From an uncultured Collinsella sp. (GTDB lineage Bacteria; Actinomycetota; Coriobacteriia; Coriobacteriales; Coriobacteriaceae): a stretch of DNA of 62,133 nucleotides. Position numbers and translations under genes: made by a program. This document shows, in pieces, positions 42,633-51,775 of this stretch (position 1 is its first letter; the number at the start of each line of letters is the position of its first letter). The DNA lies in the NCBI GenBank assembly GCA_959601045.1, contig CAUGNZ010000010.1, forward strand, positions 1 to 62,133. The letters are read 5' to 3'. Under the pieces are notes generated by a model. That model saw nothing but the letters and a program-made list of their open reading frames with translations. It was not told where the DNA came from and did not search any database.

Positions 42633-43442
42633 ATGATCGGAACACGTACTTCATCGTCCTACACCCCGCATGTCGACGTCGCCCCCGCCGACCGTCCTCT
42701 CATCCTCGTCGCGCCGCGTTGGGAAGAGGCAAAACCGTTTTTGAGCGAGACGCTCTCCCCCAACGAGGAAATCGCAAGCGTCTTTGTCGATGCCATCCTT
42801 GCCGCCGGCGGCCTGCCGCTGCAGATGTCCATCACCGAGGACGTTGAGGTCATCCGTCATTACGTCGATATCGCCGACGGCATCGCCATTCCCGGCGGCC
42901 CCGATGTCAACCCCAAACGTTGGGGCGATGATCGACCCTACGACCCCACCCTTTGCTGCGAGATCCGCGATAGCTTTGAGTTTAAGCTGGTCGGCGAGGT
43001 GCTTCGCGCCAAGAAGCCGCTCTTTACCACCTGCCGCGGCACGCAGCTGCTCAACGTCGCCACCGGCGGCACCCTGTGCATGGACGTGCCGAGCCTAGGT
43101 GCGCGCGAGGGCCGCACGCAGTGGCGCCATACCCACGTGCTCAACGACCCTGTGCATCCTGTCGAGGTCGTGCCGGGCTCGCTGCTGGAGCGCGCGGTTG
43201 GCGGGCACAGGCTCATCCAGACCAACTCCGCACACCATTGCTGTGTCGACCGCCTGGGCAAGAGCACACGCCTGGTCGCCAAGGCAACCGATGGCGTTCC
43301 CGAGTGCATCGAAGTCGAGGGCCAGCCGTTCTGCCTGGGCGTGCAATGGCATCCCGAGTACACCTGGAAGACACTCGAGACCGACTTTAACCTGTGGAAG
43401 TCGTTTGTCGAGGCAGCGGCCAAGGTTAAGCAAGCTCGTTAG
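42633..43442 (+). CDS. Gamma-glutamyl-GABA hydrolase-type class I glutamine amidotransferase
   Basis: 269 residues, peptidase C26 family. Catalytic Cys in TTCRGTQLLNVATGG (about 132), His and Glu in VQWHPEYTW (about 235); IPGGPDVNPKRWGDD is the family's substrate-side motif. PuuD-like enzymes hydrolyse gamma-glutamyl amides to release glutamate. Its place after a glutamate-type importer suggests use of imported gamma-glutamyl compounds (inference). The ribosome site is weak. Confidence 0.88.
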   Translation: MIGTRTSSSYTPHVDVAPADRPLILVAPRWEEAKPFLSETLSPNEEIASVFVDAILAAGGLPLQMSITEDVEVIRHYVDIADGIAIPGGPDVNPKRWGDDRPYDPTLCCEIRDSFEFKLVGEVLRAKKPLFTTCRGTQLLNVATGGTLCMDVPSLGAREGRTQWRHTHVLNDPVHPVEVVPGSLLERAVGGHRLIQTNSAHHCCVDRLGKSTRLVAKATDGVPECIEVEGQPFCLGVQWHPEYTWKTLETDFNLWKSFVEAAAKVKQAR

Positions 43443-43462
43443 CTTACGAGCTACGCAACAGA

Positions 43463-43506
43463 AAAGGGCGCCCCGCCGGCCACATGGTCCGACGGGGCGC
43501 CCCTTT
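43463..43506. terminator. Bidirectional terminator between C26 and Hpt genes
   Basis: AAAGGGCGCCCCGCCGG pairs with CCGACGGGGCGCCCCTTT around CCACATGGT; T-rich on both exits. Confidence 0.88.
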
Positions 43507-43547
43507 ACCTATGCGCGGCAGGCGCACAGCCCAAGGCACGCAAGCTC

Positions 43548-43904
43548 TTATTCAGCCGCCTCGCGCAGAGCCGACATCGTAGCCGCATACTGCTGCTGCA
43601 GTGCATGCATTCCCTCACGAGCGCCGTCAACAGTATCGGCACCGCGCAGCGCTTCGGTCACCACGACCGCCGGCTCGAACAGATTATCGAATCCCAGGTT
43701 CTGGCTCACGCCCTTGAGCGTGTGCGCCGCCATAAACGCTTCCTTGGCGTCTCCTGCTGCCATGGCAGCCTCCAGCTTGTCCATGCTCTCGTCATCCAAA
43801 AACTTGAGGGCAAAGCGGGCAAGCATCTCCTCGCCCATCAGCCGAGTGCAAGCGTCATCATAATTGGCGCCGATCTTCTCATACGCCTCACGCATGGAAA
43901 TCAT
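43548..43904 (-). CDS. Histidine phosphotransfer (Hpt) domain protein
   Basis: 118 residues, a single four-helix Hpt domain. The phosphorylatable His is residue 61 in AAHTLKGVSQNLGF. It follows the multidomain GGDEF/REC/HD-GYP gene on the same strand by 23 bases, so the two are likely cotranscribed. Its natural partner receiver is not evident because the adjacent receiver domain lacks its Asp. Confidence 0.88.
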   Translation of the reverse strand: MISMREAYEKIGANYDDACTRLMGEEMLARFALKFLDDESMDKLEAAMAAGDAKEAFMAAHTLKGVSQNLGFDNLFEPAVVVTEALRGADTVDGAREGMHALQQQYAATMSALREAAE

Positions 43905-43927
43905 GGATTTGAACTCCTTTGGTCAAA

Positions 43928-45808
43928 CTAAATCGTAGGAAGCGCAACGACCTCGGCGGGGCGCGCCAATGTTTCGGCAATACGGTCTTGCACCTCGAGC
44001 AGGCAGTCGAGCAGCAGCGGGTTAAAGGCACCGCACTTACCGTCCAGGATCATCTGGATCGCCTCCTCGTGCGGAATAGCATCCTTGTACACGCGCACGC
44101 TCGTCAGCGCATCGTACACGTCAGCCACCGACACCACCTGTGCGGCGATGGGAATATCGTCGCCCTTAAGGCCGTCGGGATAACCTTTGCCGTCCCAGCG
44201 CTCGTGATGCCAGCGCGCAATCTGGTACGCATATTCCATAAGCGCATTGCCGGCGTGATGGCGACCCAGCTCAAGCAACATGTCGGCGCCGTTCGTGGTA
44301 TGCGTCTTCATAATCTCGAACTCCTCGGGCGTAAGGCGCCCGGGTTTGTTGAGAATCGCATCGTCAATCGACATCTTGCCGATATCATGCAGCGCCGAAG
44401 CCAAGGCAATCGTGGAGCGTTCCTCGTTGTCGAGGGAGATCGTGCCGCTGCGCTGGACCAGACAGCCAAGCAGCAGCTCGGTCAGCTTCTCGATGTTCGT
44501 AACGTGTCTGCCGCTCTCGCCGTTGCGAAGCTCCATGACGCCGGCCATGATGTCGATGAGCATGCGACTGTTCTTGACGCGCTCGTTGTACTGCTGGGAC
44601 AGCAGGCTCGTCAGACGGCGCTGTTTGGCGTATAGGCGGATGGTGTTGCTTACACGGCGGCGCACGACACGGGAGTCAAACGGGCGGTTGATATAGTCCG
44701 AGGCGCCCAGCTCGTACGCGCGCAGAACCATATCATCGGAATCTTCGCTCGAAATCATGATGACAGGCAGATTGTCGATACCCGATCGGCGCGACAGATC
44801 GGCCAGCACCTCAACGCCGCTTATGCCCGGCATCACAATATACAGCAGCACGAGCGACAACTTATCGCCATAGCGGTCGACCATGTCGAGCGCCGTACGA
44901 CCGTTATCGGCCTCGAGGATGCAATACTCGTCCTTGAGCATCTCGTTGAGAATGGCTCGGTTCATCTCGGAGTCATCGATAATAAGCACCAAAGGCTTTT
45001 CGCTTTGGAAGGCCTCGATGGAATCGGAATCGGTCACGACCGTACCGGCTTTTGCCTTAGCGCGGCTCAGTAACTGGACAGCGCGGCCAACGCCCTCGTC
45101 GACCGTCTCGCCATGAATGCGAACACCACCAACACATGCCGTCAAGCTCACGTACTCATGGCCCGGAATAACCGTGGAATGAACGGCATCGGATACCTGA
45201 TGCAGGCGACGGGTAAAGTCATCGGAGGGAATATCGGGCATGACGACCACAAACTTGTCGCAGCCATAGCGCACAAGCTCGTCAGTCGAACGAATACCGC
45301 TGCGTATGGCTGTCGCTACAGCACCGAGCGCAAGGTCGCCGGCATGGCGGCCACACGTATCGTTGAAGACCCTAAAATCATCAAGGTCGATCACCGCCAC
45401 GCCGGCCTTCATGCGGGCGCTACGAAGCTTTTCTTCGTAATATCGGCGATTTCGTACACTCGTCAGCACGTCGGTGTAGACAAGGTCCTCTTCTGCGGCC
45501 TCCTGCTCATCGATCGGACGTACCATCAGCAAGACGTGAGGCTCGCCCTCGACCTTTAGAGGGCGCAGACGGGCGCGGTACTCAACACCATCGTTGAGCA
45601 GTTGCTCCGACACCTCATCGGAGTCTGCCAAGGCCTCAAGACTTGACTGACGCAGGCAAGGACACCGATCACCGGCGAGCAGGCAGTTAGGCTCGCTCTT
45701 AATCTGATCGGCCGACAGCAAACGCACCACGGGGTAGGTCTTCGCGACACGGGCGACCTCGGCGGCAGCCTCCTCGTCGGTTAGATTGACCTCGTGATTA
45801 TTGAGCAT
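43928..45808 (-). CDS. GGDEF / receiver / HD-GYP multidomain signalling protein
   Basis: 626 residues. An N-terminal sensor-like region (1-105); a GGDEF-type domain (about 110-245) with TDVLTSVRNRR but RYGCDKF in place of the catalytic GGDEF; a receiver domain (about 265-385) with IIDDSEMNRA, in which the phospho-acceptor position reads LLYIVMPG, Tyr replacing Asp near residue 323; and an HD-GYP domain (about 405-605) with HDIGK and HHERWDGKGYPDGLKG intact. So the likely activity is cyclic-di-GMP hydrolysis by the HD-GYP part, with the other two domains acting as sensors or scaffolds. Start ATG at 45808 follows GAAAGGGCCCCAT. Confidence 0.9.
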   Translation of the reverse strand: MLNNHEVNLTDEEAAAEVARVAKTYPVVRLLSADQIKSEPNCLLAGDRCPCLRQSSLEALADSDEVSEQLLNDGVEYRARLRPLKVEGEPHVLLMVRPIDEQEAAEEDLVYTDVLTSVRNRRYYEEKLRSARMKAGVAVIDLDDFRVFNDTCGRHAGDLALGAVATAIRSGIRSTDELVRYGCDKFVVVMPDIPSDDFTRRLHQVSDAVHSTVIPGHEYVSLTACVGGVRIHGETVDEGVGRAVQLLSRAKAKAGTVVTDSDSIEAFQSEKPLVLIIDDSEMNRAILNEMLKDEYCILEADNGRTALDMVDRYGDKLSLVLLYIVMPGISGVEVLADLSRRSGIDNLPVIMISSEDSDDMVLRAYELGASDYINRPFDSRVVRRRVSNTIRLYAKQRRLTSLLSQQYNERVKNSRMLIDIMAGVMELRNGESGRHVTNIEKLTELLLGCLVQRSGTISLDNEERSTIALASALHDIGKMSIDDAILNKPGRLTPEEFEIMKTHTTNGADMLLELGRHHAGNALMEYAYQIARWHHERWDGKGYPDGLKGDDIPIAAQVVSVADVYDALTSVRVYKDAIPHEEAIQMILDGKCGAFNPLLLDCLLEVQDRIAETLARPAEVVALPTI

Positions 45809-46019
45809 ATGGGGCCCTTTCGATAGTTTCGCATGGTAGCGGTGGGTTCCAAATGTTACAAGGGTAACACCTTGTCGATGCAGGTAAGCACGTGAATGCT
45901 GTTACATTTTTATGAGTTGGCAGACGGCGCGATCGAAGCCGCAGACGTAAGGTTTTGAACACATTTGTTAGCACGGCCGAAACGTCTGCGGGTGAAGCCC
46001 GCTTTGGCTATTGCGGCTG
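45809..46019. other. Intergenic region without recognised feature
   Basis: 211 bases between two minus-strand genes. GCGGGTGAAGCCCGC (about 45989-46003) is a small hairpin. No gene or repeat family seen. Confidence 0.4.
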
Positions 46020-46817
46020 CTAGAGCCCCAGGATGCCACGGACAGCCCGGGCAGCCGCTGCCGGTCGATCGCGTAGGCCGTTGTGCGCGCCGGGAACCAT
46101 TACGAGTGGACAGTCCAAAAGCTCAGCCGCCACCCTCGTGCCCGCCTCGCGGGGTGTACCGACCGAAAGCTCGCCCAAAAACACAGCCGACACCGCCTTT
46201 GACGCGCGGGCACGCTCCCAGTCGGGAGCATATGTCATATTTGTTCCGTATTCATTGGCCATAAAGCAACGACCATTGCGCAGGGCATGCTTGGCTTCCG
46301 CTTCGGTCGTCCCAGGAGCCTCGGGGTCCAAGTCGCCGAGAGCTCCCAAGAAAAGCCGAAGCGCCCTTGAAACCTTTCCAACCGCAATCATATCGAGCAA
46401 AATCGGAGCTGCACCCATGCCGACGCCTTCGGCCGACACAGCCGGCTCATGCAGAATCGCACGGGCGACGAGATGGGGTTCGCTGCGAAGAAGCTCCAGC
46501 GCCACCAACGTACCGGCGCTGTGCGCAAGCACATTTGTCGGAGCGCCAACGTGTTCGATCACGGCCTGCAGGTCGGCGGCCTGAGCGGCAAGATCATAGC
46601 TGCCATCTGCCGCTTCTCTGCTGCCGCCACAGCCGCGGCGGTCGTAGGCAATTACGCGGTAGTTGCGACTGAGTTCACAAGCGATACCGTCGAAAAATGT
46701 GCCGTCGACACAAGCGCCGTGCACGCACACCAAGGCAGGAGCATCAGGCGACACATCCGGGCCGGCATATTCGCGACAGGCAATCGTGGTGCCCGCATTC
46801 TCGACCGTAAAATCCAT
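46020..46817 (-). CDS. Alpha/beta hydrolase
   Basis: 265 residues. Alpha/beta-hydrolase fold with ALVCVHGACVDGTFF (oxyanion region, about 30-44), nucleophile elbow LAHSAGTLVALELL (Ser about 100) and C-terminal VPGAHNGL with the catalytic His. Substrate unknown. Single gene. Confidence 0.85.
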   Translation of the reverse strand: MDFTVENAGTTIACREYAGPDVSPDAPALVCVHGACVDGTFFDGIACELSRNYRVIAYDRRGCGGSREAADGSYDLAAQAADLQAVIEHVGAPTNVLAHSAGTLVALELLRSEPHLVARAILHEPAVSAEGVGMGAAPILLDMIAVGKVSRALRLFLGALGDLDPEAPGTTEAEAKHALRNGRCFMANEYGTNMTYAPDWERARASKAVSAVFLGELSVGTPREAGTRVAAELLDCPLVMVPGAHNGLRDRPAAAARAVRGILGL

Positions 46818-47036
46818 GTTGTGCCCCCATCATCAATGCTCATCCAGTTGCACGTCAGTGCGGTTGGATGGACCCACATTGCCTTACACCTTGTTAACAG
46901 ATTAACTTTACCCGACCCGAGGCTTTTCATGACACGGCATAATGAGCGACGTGAAAAAACGAAACTTGTAAAGCAAGAGCCCGCACCCTGCTTTGGAGCC
47001 GATGCTATGCTTAGGCACAATTGTCTTGAGGAGCAT

Positions 47037-47819
47037 ATGCCTATGTCTACGTTTTTGAATGCCAGCCCCATCTTTGGGCCCGTTCGCAGCCGTCGCCTTG
47101 GTCTCTCGCTCGGCGTCAACATGATGCCGGCCAGCGGCAAAATCTGCACGTTCGACTGCATTTACTGCGAAAACGGCCTCAACGCCGAGCGTCCCTGCCA
47201 CGAGCCGTATAACACGGCCGCCGCGGTGCTCGACGCACTCGAGGCCAAATTGCGTGAGATGGCAGCCGAGGGCGAGCTGCCCGATGTAATCACGTTTGCC
47301 GGCAACGGCGAGCCCACCGCCGCACCGGAGTTTCCGCAGGCCATCGCCGGCGCCGTCGCGCTTCGCGACCAGCTGGCCCCAAACACCAAGATTGCCGTGC
47401 TTTCCAACGGCACGCGAGCCGATCGTCCCGAGGTGCACAACGCGCTCATGATGGTCGACGACAACATCCTCAAGCTGGATACGGTCGATCCGACATTTAT
47501 CCAGCTGCTCGACCAGCCCGTTGGCCCCTACGACGTCGAGCACCAGATCGAGACGTTCGCGAGCTTTGACGGTCACGTTATTATCCAGACGATCTTTTTG
47601 ACCGGCGAGTATCAGGGCAAGCCCATCGACAACACCGGCGAGGAGTACGTTGCCCCCTGGCTCGCGGCGCTTGAGCGCATTCGTCCGCAGGAGGCGACCA
47701 TCTACACGGTCGCGCGCGAGACGCCAGTCGCCGGCCTTGCCAAAGCAGCGCCCGAGATGCTCGACGCCATTGCCGCGCGCGTCCAAGCCCTCGGCATTCC
47801 CTGCCAGGTGAGCTACTAG
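47037..47819 (+). CDS. Radical SAM protein
   Basis: 260 residues. The [4Fe-4S]/SAM motif is CTFDCIYCENG (CxxxCxxC, about 37-44), followed by FAGNGEPTAAPEF (the GGE-type SAM contact). The N-terminal FGPVRSRRLGLSLGVNMMP matches the family related to wyosine-type and uncharacterised radical SAM enzymes (COG0731-like). Start ATG at 47037 follows TTGAGGAGCAT; ATG 47043 is an alternative. Reaction unknown. Confidence 0.85.
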   Translation: MPMSTFLNASPIFGPVRSRRLGLSLGVNMMPASGKICTFDCIYCENGLNAERPCHEPYNTAAAVLDALEAKLREMAAEGELPDVITFAGNGEPTAAPEFPQAIAGAVALRDQLAPNTKIAVLSNGTRADRPEVHNALMMVDDNILKLDTVDPTFIQLLDQPVGPYDVEHQIETFASFDGHVIIQTIFLTGEYQGKPIDNTGEEYVAPWLAALERIRPQEATIYTVARETPVAGLAKAAPEMLDAIAARVQALGIPCQVSY

Positions 47820-47860
47820 CAAAACCACACAGCAGCCAGCACCCGCCATCCCACTCCATC

Positions 47861-47927
47861 AGTTGCGGTGATATAGTTCCTGTTTATGCTGTTAAACCGC
47901 TTAAATCGGAACTATATCACCGCAACT
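47861..47927. repeat. AGTTGCGGTGATATAGTTCC hairpin, copy A
   Basis: AGTTGCGGTGATATAGTTCC (47861-47880) pairs perfectly with 47908-47927 around a 27-base loop. A second copy is at 55459-55525. Both stand a short way after a gene end. Confidence 0.85.
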
Positions 47928-47979
47928 TTTATGGACGCGTGGGTGGGCTATACTAGCTGCGAATGAAAGGAAGTTAGCC

Positions 47980-48867
47980 ATGTTTGACAACGGACCCGTG
48001 CCTGGCCGCAACGACGCTTGCTGGTGCGGCAGCGGCAAAAAATATAAGAAATGCCATAGCGCCTTTGATGAGCGCCTCGAGCGCTTGTGGGAAGAGGGCT
48101 GGGAGGTTCTGCCCCGCACGCTCTACAAGACACCCGCCGACATCGAGGGCATCAAGCGTTCGGCCGCCATCAACGTGGGCGTGCTCGACTACGTAGGCGA
48201 GCACATCGCCGCGGGCATGACCACCAACCAGATCGACCAGATGATCTACGACTACACCATCGAACACGGTGGCACGCCGGCCGACCTCAACTATGAGGGC
48301 TACCCCAAGAGCGTGTGCACCTCGATCAACGACGTGGTCTGTCACGGTATCCCCTGCGATACGGACGTGCTGCACGAGGGCGACATCATCAACGTGGACT
48401 GCTCCACGATCTTGGACGGCTACTTTAGCGATTCGAGCCGCATGTTCTGCATCGGCAAGGTCTCTGCCGAGCGCCAGCGCCTGGTCGACGTCACTCGCGC
48501 CAGCGTGGAGGCGGGTCTGGCCGCCGTCAAGCCGTGGCTACCGCTGTCCGTTATGGCCGAGGCCGTGCAAAAGACGGTCGAGGACGCCGGTTTTAGCGTG
48601 GTGCGCGAGTACGGCGGACACGGCATTGGCAAGGAGTTCCACGAGGACCCGTTTGTGGGCTTTACCACCGAGGCGCCCGATGTGGACACCATCATGGCTC
48701 CGGGCATGGTCTTTACCATCGAGCCCATGGTCAATGCCGGAGCGCCCGACATCAAGATCAGCAAGGGCGACGGTTGGTGCGTGCGCACCAAGGACGGCAG
48801 CGATTCGGCCCAGTGCGAGGTACAGCTCGTAGTGACCGAGGACGGCTACGAGCTGCTCAGCTGGTAG
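47980..48867 (+). CDS. map: Methionine aminopeptidase with N-terminal SEC-C zinc motif
   Basis: 295 residues. The first 27 residues are a SEC-C zinc-binding motif (GRNDACWCGSGKKYKKCHS), as in SecA C-termini; then a type I MetAP. Metal ligands: Asp pair in VDCSTILDGYFSDSSRMF (about 131 and 142), His in YGGHGIGKEFHEDP (about 209), Glu in FTIEPMV (about 242) and Glu in AQCEVQLVVTED (about 276). Removes N-terminal Met from nascent proteins; the zinc motif probably aids ribosome docking. ATG follows AAAGGAAGTTAGCC. Confidence 0.95.
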   Translation: MFDNGPVPGRNDACWCGSGKKYKKCHSAFDERLERLWEEGWEVLPRTLYKTPADIEGIKRSAAINVGVLDYVGEHIAAGMTTNQIDQMIYDYTIEHGGTPADLNYEGYPKSVCTSINDVVCHGIPCDTDVLHEGDIINVDCSTILDGYFSDSSRMFCIGKVSAERQRLVDVTRASVEAGLAAVKPWLPLSVMAEAVQKTVEDAGFSVVREYGGHGIGKEFHEDPFVGFTTEAPDVDTIMAPGMVFTIEPMVNAGAPDIKISKGDGWCVRTKDGSDSAQCEVQLVVTEDGYELLSW

Positions 48868-48875
48868 CCGCACGG

Positions 48876-48921
48876 ACGCCGGGCGCTCATGGACTTACAA
48901 CCGTCCATGAGCGCCCGGCGT
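48876..48921 (+). terminator. Terminator of map
   Basis: ACGCCGGGCGCTCATGGAC (48876-48894) pairs perfectly with 48903-48921, 19 bp, followed by TTTTAATT. Confidence 0.93.
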
Positions 48922-48946
48922 TTTAATTGAACGTTTTGCCTGATAA

Positions 48947-48982
48947 AACCTGCCAAAATAAACCTGTCCCTTTTTGGTAGGT
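48947..48982 (-). repeat. GGGACAG hairpin element upstream of dehydrogenase gene
   Basis: AACCTGCCAAAA pairs with TTTTTGGTAGGT around TAAACCTGTCCC, with the TGATAA flank seen in other copies. No gene stop overlaps it. Confidence 0.75.
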
Positions 48983-49001
48983 CGAGCGGAGAGGACTGCT
49001 T

Positions 49002-49937
49002 GTGAACATCCTGGTTTTGTTGCCCGTCAACGACCGCCATCGCGCAATTCTTGAGTCGAGCGCTCCGGGCGAGGACTTTATCTACACGAGCGCCGACGCC
49101 ATCAAGCGTGAACAAGTCGCCAACGCCGACGTGATCTTGGGCAACATAGACCCTGCCCTGCTTACCGCATGCGAACATCTCCAGCTGCTGCAACTGCAGA
49201 CCGCGGGCTATGACGATTACTTGGCCGCCGGCACCGTGCCGGCCGACGCTAAGCTTTCCTGCTCGGTGGGCGCCTACGGCCAGGCCGTGAGCGAGCACAT
49301 GTTTGCCATGGTCCTTTCCATGATGAAGCGCCTGCCCGGCTATCACGACTTGCAGCGCCAGCATCGCTGGGAGGATTTGGGGCCGGTCACCTCGCTCAAA
49401 AACGCCAACGTGCTGGTGCTGGGCGCGGGCGATATCGGCGGTCACTTCGCCACGCTCTGCCGCAGCATGGGCGCGCACGTCCGCGGCATCAAGCGTCATC
49501 CGCTCGTCTATCCCATTGTGTTTGAGGATATGGACGGTATGGACGCCCTACCCGAGCGCCTGGCCGAGGCCGACGTCGTCGCATCCTTTTTGCCCAGCAC
49601 GCCCGAGACCCGCGGTCTTGCGAATGCCGAGTTCTTCGCCGCGATGAAGCCGGGCGCCTTCTTTGCCAACGGCGGCCGCGGCGATCTTGTGGTCGCCGAC
49701 GACTTGGTTGCCGCCCTGGAGTCGGGACATCTTGCCGGCGCCGCGGTCGACGTCACCGACCCCGAGCCCCTGCCCGCGACAAGCCCGCTGTGGGACGCGC
49801 CCAACATGCTCATCACGCCGCACGTCTCTGGCTGGTTCCACCTAGCCGCCACGCTCAACAACGTCGTCGACATCGCCGCGGAGAATCTACGTCACCTGCA
49901 AGCCGGCGAAACCCTGCGCTGCTGGATCGAACACTAA
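49002..49937 (+). CDS. D-2-hydroxyacid dehydrogenase family protein
   Basis: 311 residues with a GTG start at 49002 after GGAGAGGACTGCTT. NAD-binding motif VLVLGAGDIGGHF (about 131-143), Arg in NGGRGDLV (about 227), and ITPHVSGW with the catalytic His (about 278). Reduces 2-oxo acids or oxidises D-2-hydroxyacids; substrate not predictable. Starts 20 bases after a GGGACAG element. Confidence 0.9.
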   Translation: MNILVLLPVNDRHRAILESSAPGEDFIYTSADAIKREQVANADVILGNIDPALLTACEHLQLLQLQTAGYDDYLAAGTVPADAKLSCSVGAYGQAVSEHMFAMVLSMMKRLPGYHDLQRQHRWEDLGPVTSLKNANVLVLGAGDIGGHFATLCRSMGAHVRGIKRHPLVYPIVFEDMDGMDALPERLAEADVVASFLPSTPETRGLANAEFFAAMKPGAFFANGGRGDLVVADDLVAALESGHLAGAAVDVTDPEPLPATSPLWDAPNMLITPHVSGWFHLAATLNNVVDIAAENLRHLQAGETLRCWIEH

Positions 49938-49940
49938 CTT

Positions 49941-49968
49941 GTTCCGGCGTTTTACCAAACGCCGGAAC
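49941..49968 (+). terminator. Hairpin after dehydrogenase gene
   Basis: GTTCCGGCGTTT pairs perfectly with AAACGCCGGAAC around TACC, 4 bases past the stop. A second hairpin, AAAGGCGC/GCGCCTTTT with an inner GACC/GGTC pair (50024-50052), has a T-run and is the better terminator. Confidence 0.75.
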
Positions 49969-50190
49969 TGCTCGACGCTGCGCCCTTAGGTTCCGCCGTT
50001 TGGCCAATCTGCCGTTCAATTTCAAAGGCGCGACCAGAAGGTCAGCGCCTTTTCATTTCACGGCACCTTGGCTCAAACGGCGGACTCTCGCTGGCGTGCG
50101 CTCTACCTGCGGCGTTTCGCTGGCGTCGGCTTCATCTGCAAGCCTTAGCAGTTCCGTCTTGCCGTTGGCGTTGTGGCATTTGCCCAGATA

Positions 50191-50231
50191 AAACCTGCCA
50201 AAATAAACCTGTCCCTTTTTGGCAGGTTTTA
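50191..50231 (-). repeat. GGGACAG hairpin element at M18 peptidase stop
   Basis: AAACCTGCCAAAA pairs with TTTTTGGCAGGTTT around TAAACCTGTCCC. On the minus strand it begins TAAAACCTGCC and that TAA is the stop codon of the M18 gene. Confidence 0.8.
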
Positions 50232-51614
50232 GAGCTCCACGCTTTCGGTGCCGTTGATATGGAGGTCACGCTCGTAGAAGGCGGTGAGGGCGCGGATGGC
50301 GTACATCACGTCGCGCACGCCGCCGGTCTCGTAGCTCGAGTGCATGGCCAGCTGCGGCAGGCCCACGTCCACGGCGTGCATACTCGCCTGCATGTTCGAC
50401 AGGTTGCCGAGCGTGGAGCCGCCGGCCATATCGCTCTTGTTGGCGAAGGCCTGCGTGGGCACGTCGGCGTCATCGCAGATGGCCTGGAACACCGCGCGGC
50501 TAAAGGCATCGGTGCAGTAGTGCTGGTTGGCGGCTTCCTTGATGACGATACCGCCGTTGAGCACAACCTGGTTGCGGGCGTCGCACTTCTCGGCGTGGTT
50601 GGGGTGCACGGCATGCGCGTTGTCGCAGCTCACGAGCATCGAAGCGGCAAGCGCACGGTGGTACGACTCGTCGTCAAAGCCCAGCGATCCGTTGATGCGG
50701 CGCAGCGCATCGGCCAAGAACGTCGACATGGCTCCCTGCTTGGTCTCGGAGCCAACTTCCTCGTTATCGAAGCAGCAAAAGACCGAAACGTCGTGTGCGT
50801 TCTCAGCACCCAAAAATGCCTGCAGCGAGGTGTAGGCGCAGGCCAGGTCGTCGAGCTTGGGCGTCGAGATAAACTCGTCGGCCCAGCCCCAAATGCGCGC
50901 ATCCTGGCGGTTGACCAGGAACAGGTCGCGGCCCAGAATCTGCTCGGGCTCAACATCCAGCTCGTCGGCGATCAGGGCGTCAAAGTCGCCCTGCTTAAGG
51001 TCACCAGCGCTGATGAGCGGGCGCAGGTCGACGGCGCGATTGGGAGCAAAGCCCTCGTTAACGCCGCGGTTCATATGGATAGCAAGACTCGGAATGATAG
51101 CGACCTCGCGCTCGGTGGCGAGCAGGCGGCTCTCAATACGGTCGCCCTCGCGCACCAACACGCGGCCCGCGAGCGCCAGCGGGCGATCGAACCAGGTGTA
51201 GTCGATCATGCCGCCGTATGCCTCGGTGTTCAGGCGCAGCGTCTCGCCCGCGCCGTCGAGTTCGGGCACGGCCTTGACCTTAAACGTCGGCGAATCGCTG
51301 TGCGACGCCGTGAGCTGAAAATGATAGTCACCGGCAACACCGTCCTCACCCCACGTCGCGGCCAGGTCCTCGCCCACCTTAAAGGCAACAACACTCGAGG
51401 CGTTGCGCTGCGTGTAATAACGCCCGCCCGGCTCGATGTCCCACGCCGCGTTCTCGGGCAGATAGGTAAAGCCCGCCTCGTCGAGCTCGGCCATAATAGT
51501 CGCCGCCGTATGGAACATGCTGGGGCATGCCTCGATAAAGTCGATGAGGTCGTTGGCGGCCTCGATATCGTCGGCCGTCACATGCGCGCGCTCGGGCGTT
51601 TCCTGATCCGTCAT
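50229..51614 (-). CDS. apeB: M18 family aminopeptidase
   Basis: 461 residues. Zinc aminopeptidase of the aspartyl-aminopeptidase family (ApeB type). Motifs: TASHSDSPTFKVK (metal His/Asp, about 97), CCFDNEEVGSETKQGA (catalytic Glu, about 285), VSCDNAHAVHPNH (Asp/His near 325). ATG at 51614 follows GAAAGGGGAGAGC. Cytosolic peptide turnover. The gene symbol follows family usage; the exact orthology is not proven. Confidence 0.92.
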   Translation of the reverse strand: MTDQETPERAHVTADDIEAANDLIDFIEACPSMFHTAATIMAELDEAGFTYLPENAAWDIEPGGRYYTQRNASSVVAFKVGEDLAATWGEDGVAGDYHFQLTASHSDSPTFKVKAVPELDGAGETLRLNTEAYGGMIDYTWFDRPLALAGRVLVREGDRIESRLLATEREVAIIPSLAIHMNRGVNEGFAPNRAVDLRPLISAGDLKQGDFDALIADELDVEPEQILGRDLFLVNRQDARIWGWADEFISTPKLDDLACAYTSLQAFLGAENAHDVSVFCCFDNEEVGSETKQGAMSTFLADALRRINGSLGFDDESYHRALAASMLVSCDNAHAVHPNHAEKCDARNQVVLNGGIVIKEAANQHYCTDAFSRAVFQAICDDADVPTQAFANKSDMAGGSTLGNLSNMQASMHAVDVGLPQLAMHSSYETGGVRDVMYAIRALTAFYERDLHINGTESVEL

Positions 51615-51775
51615 GCTCTCCCCTTTCGCTGGGTTGATGGTCCCCTCCAGCATACCCCGCCGCGCCAGTGCCGTGCCTTTCATTCCATGTTTAATCCCGC
51701 GCCGCTCGCCAAGTTGAGCCATCATGCCCGCACTCCTTTTGCGACAATTACGCTAACAGGACGAAAGGAGCCGTC

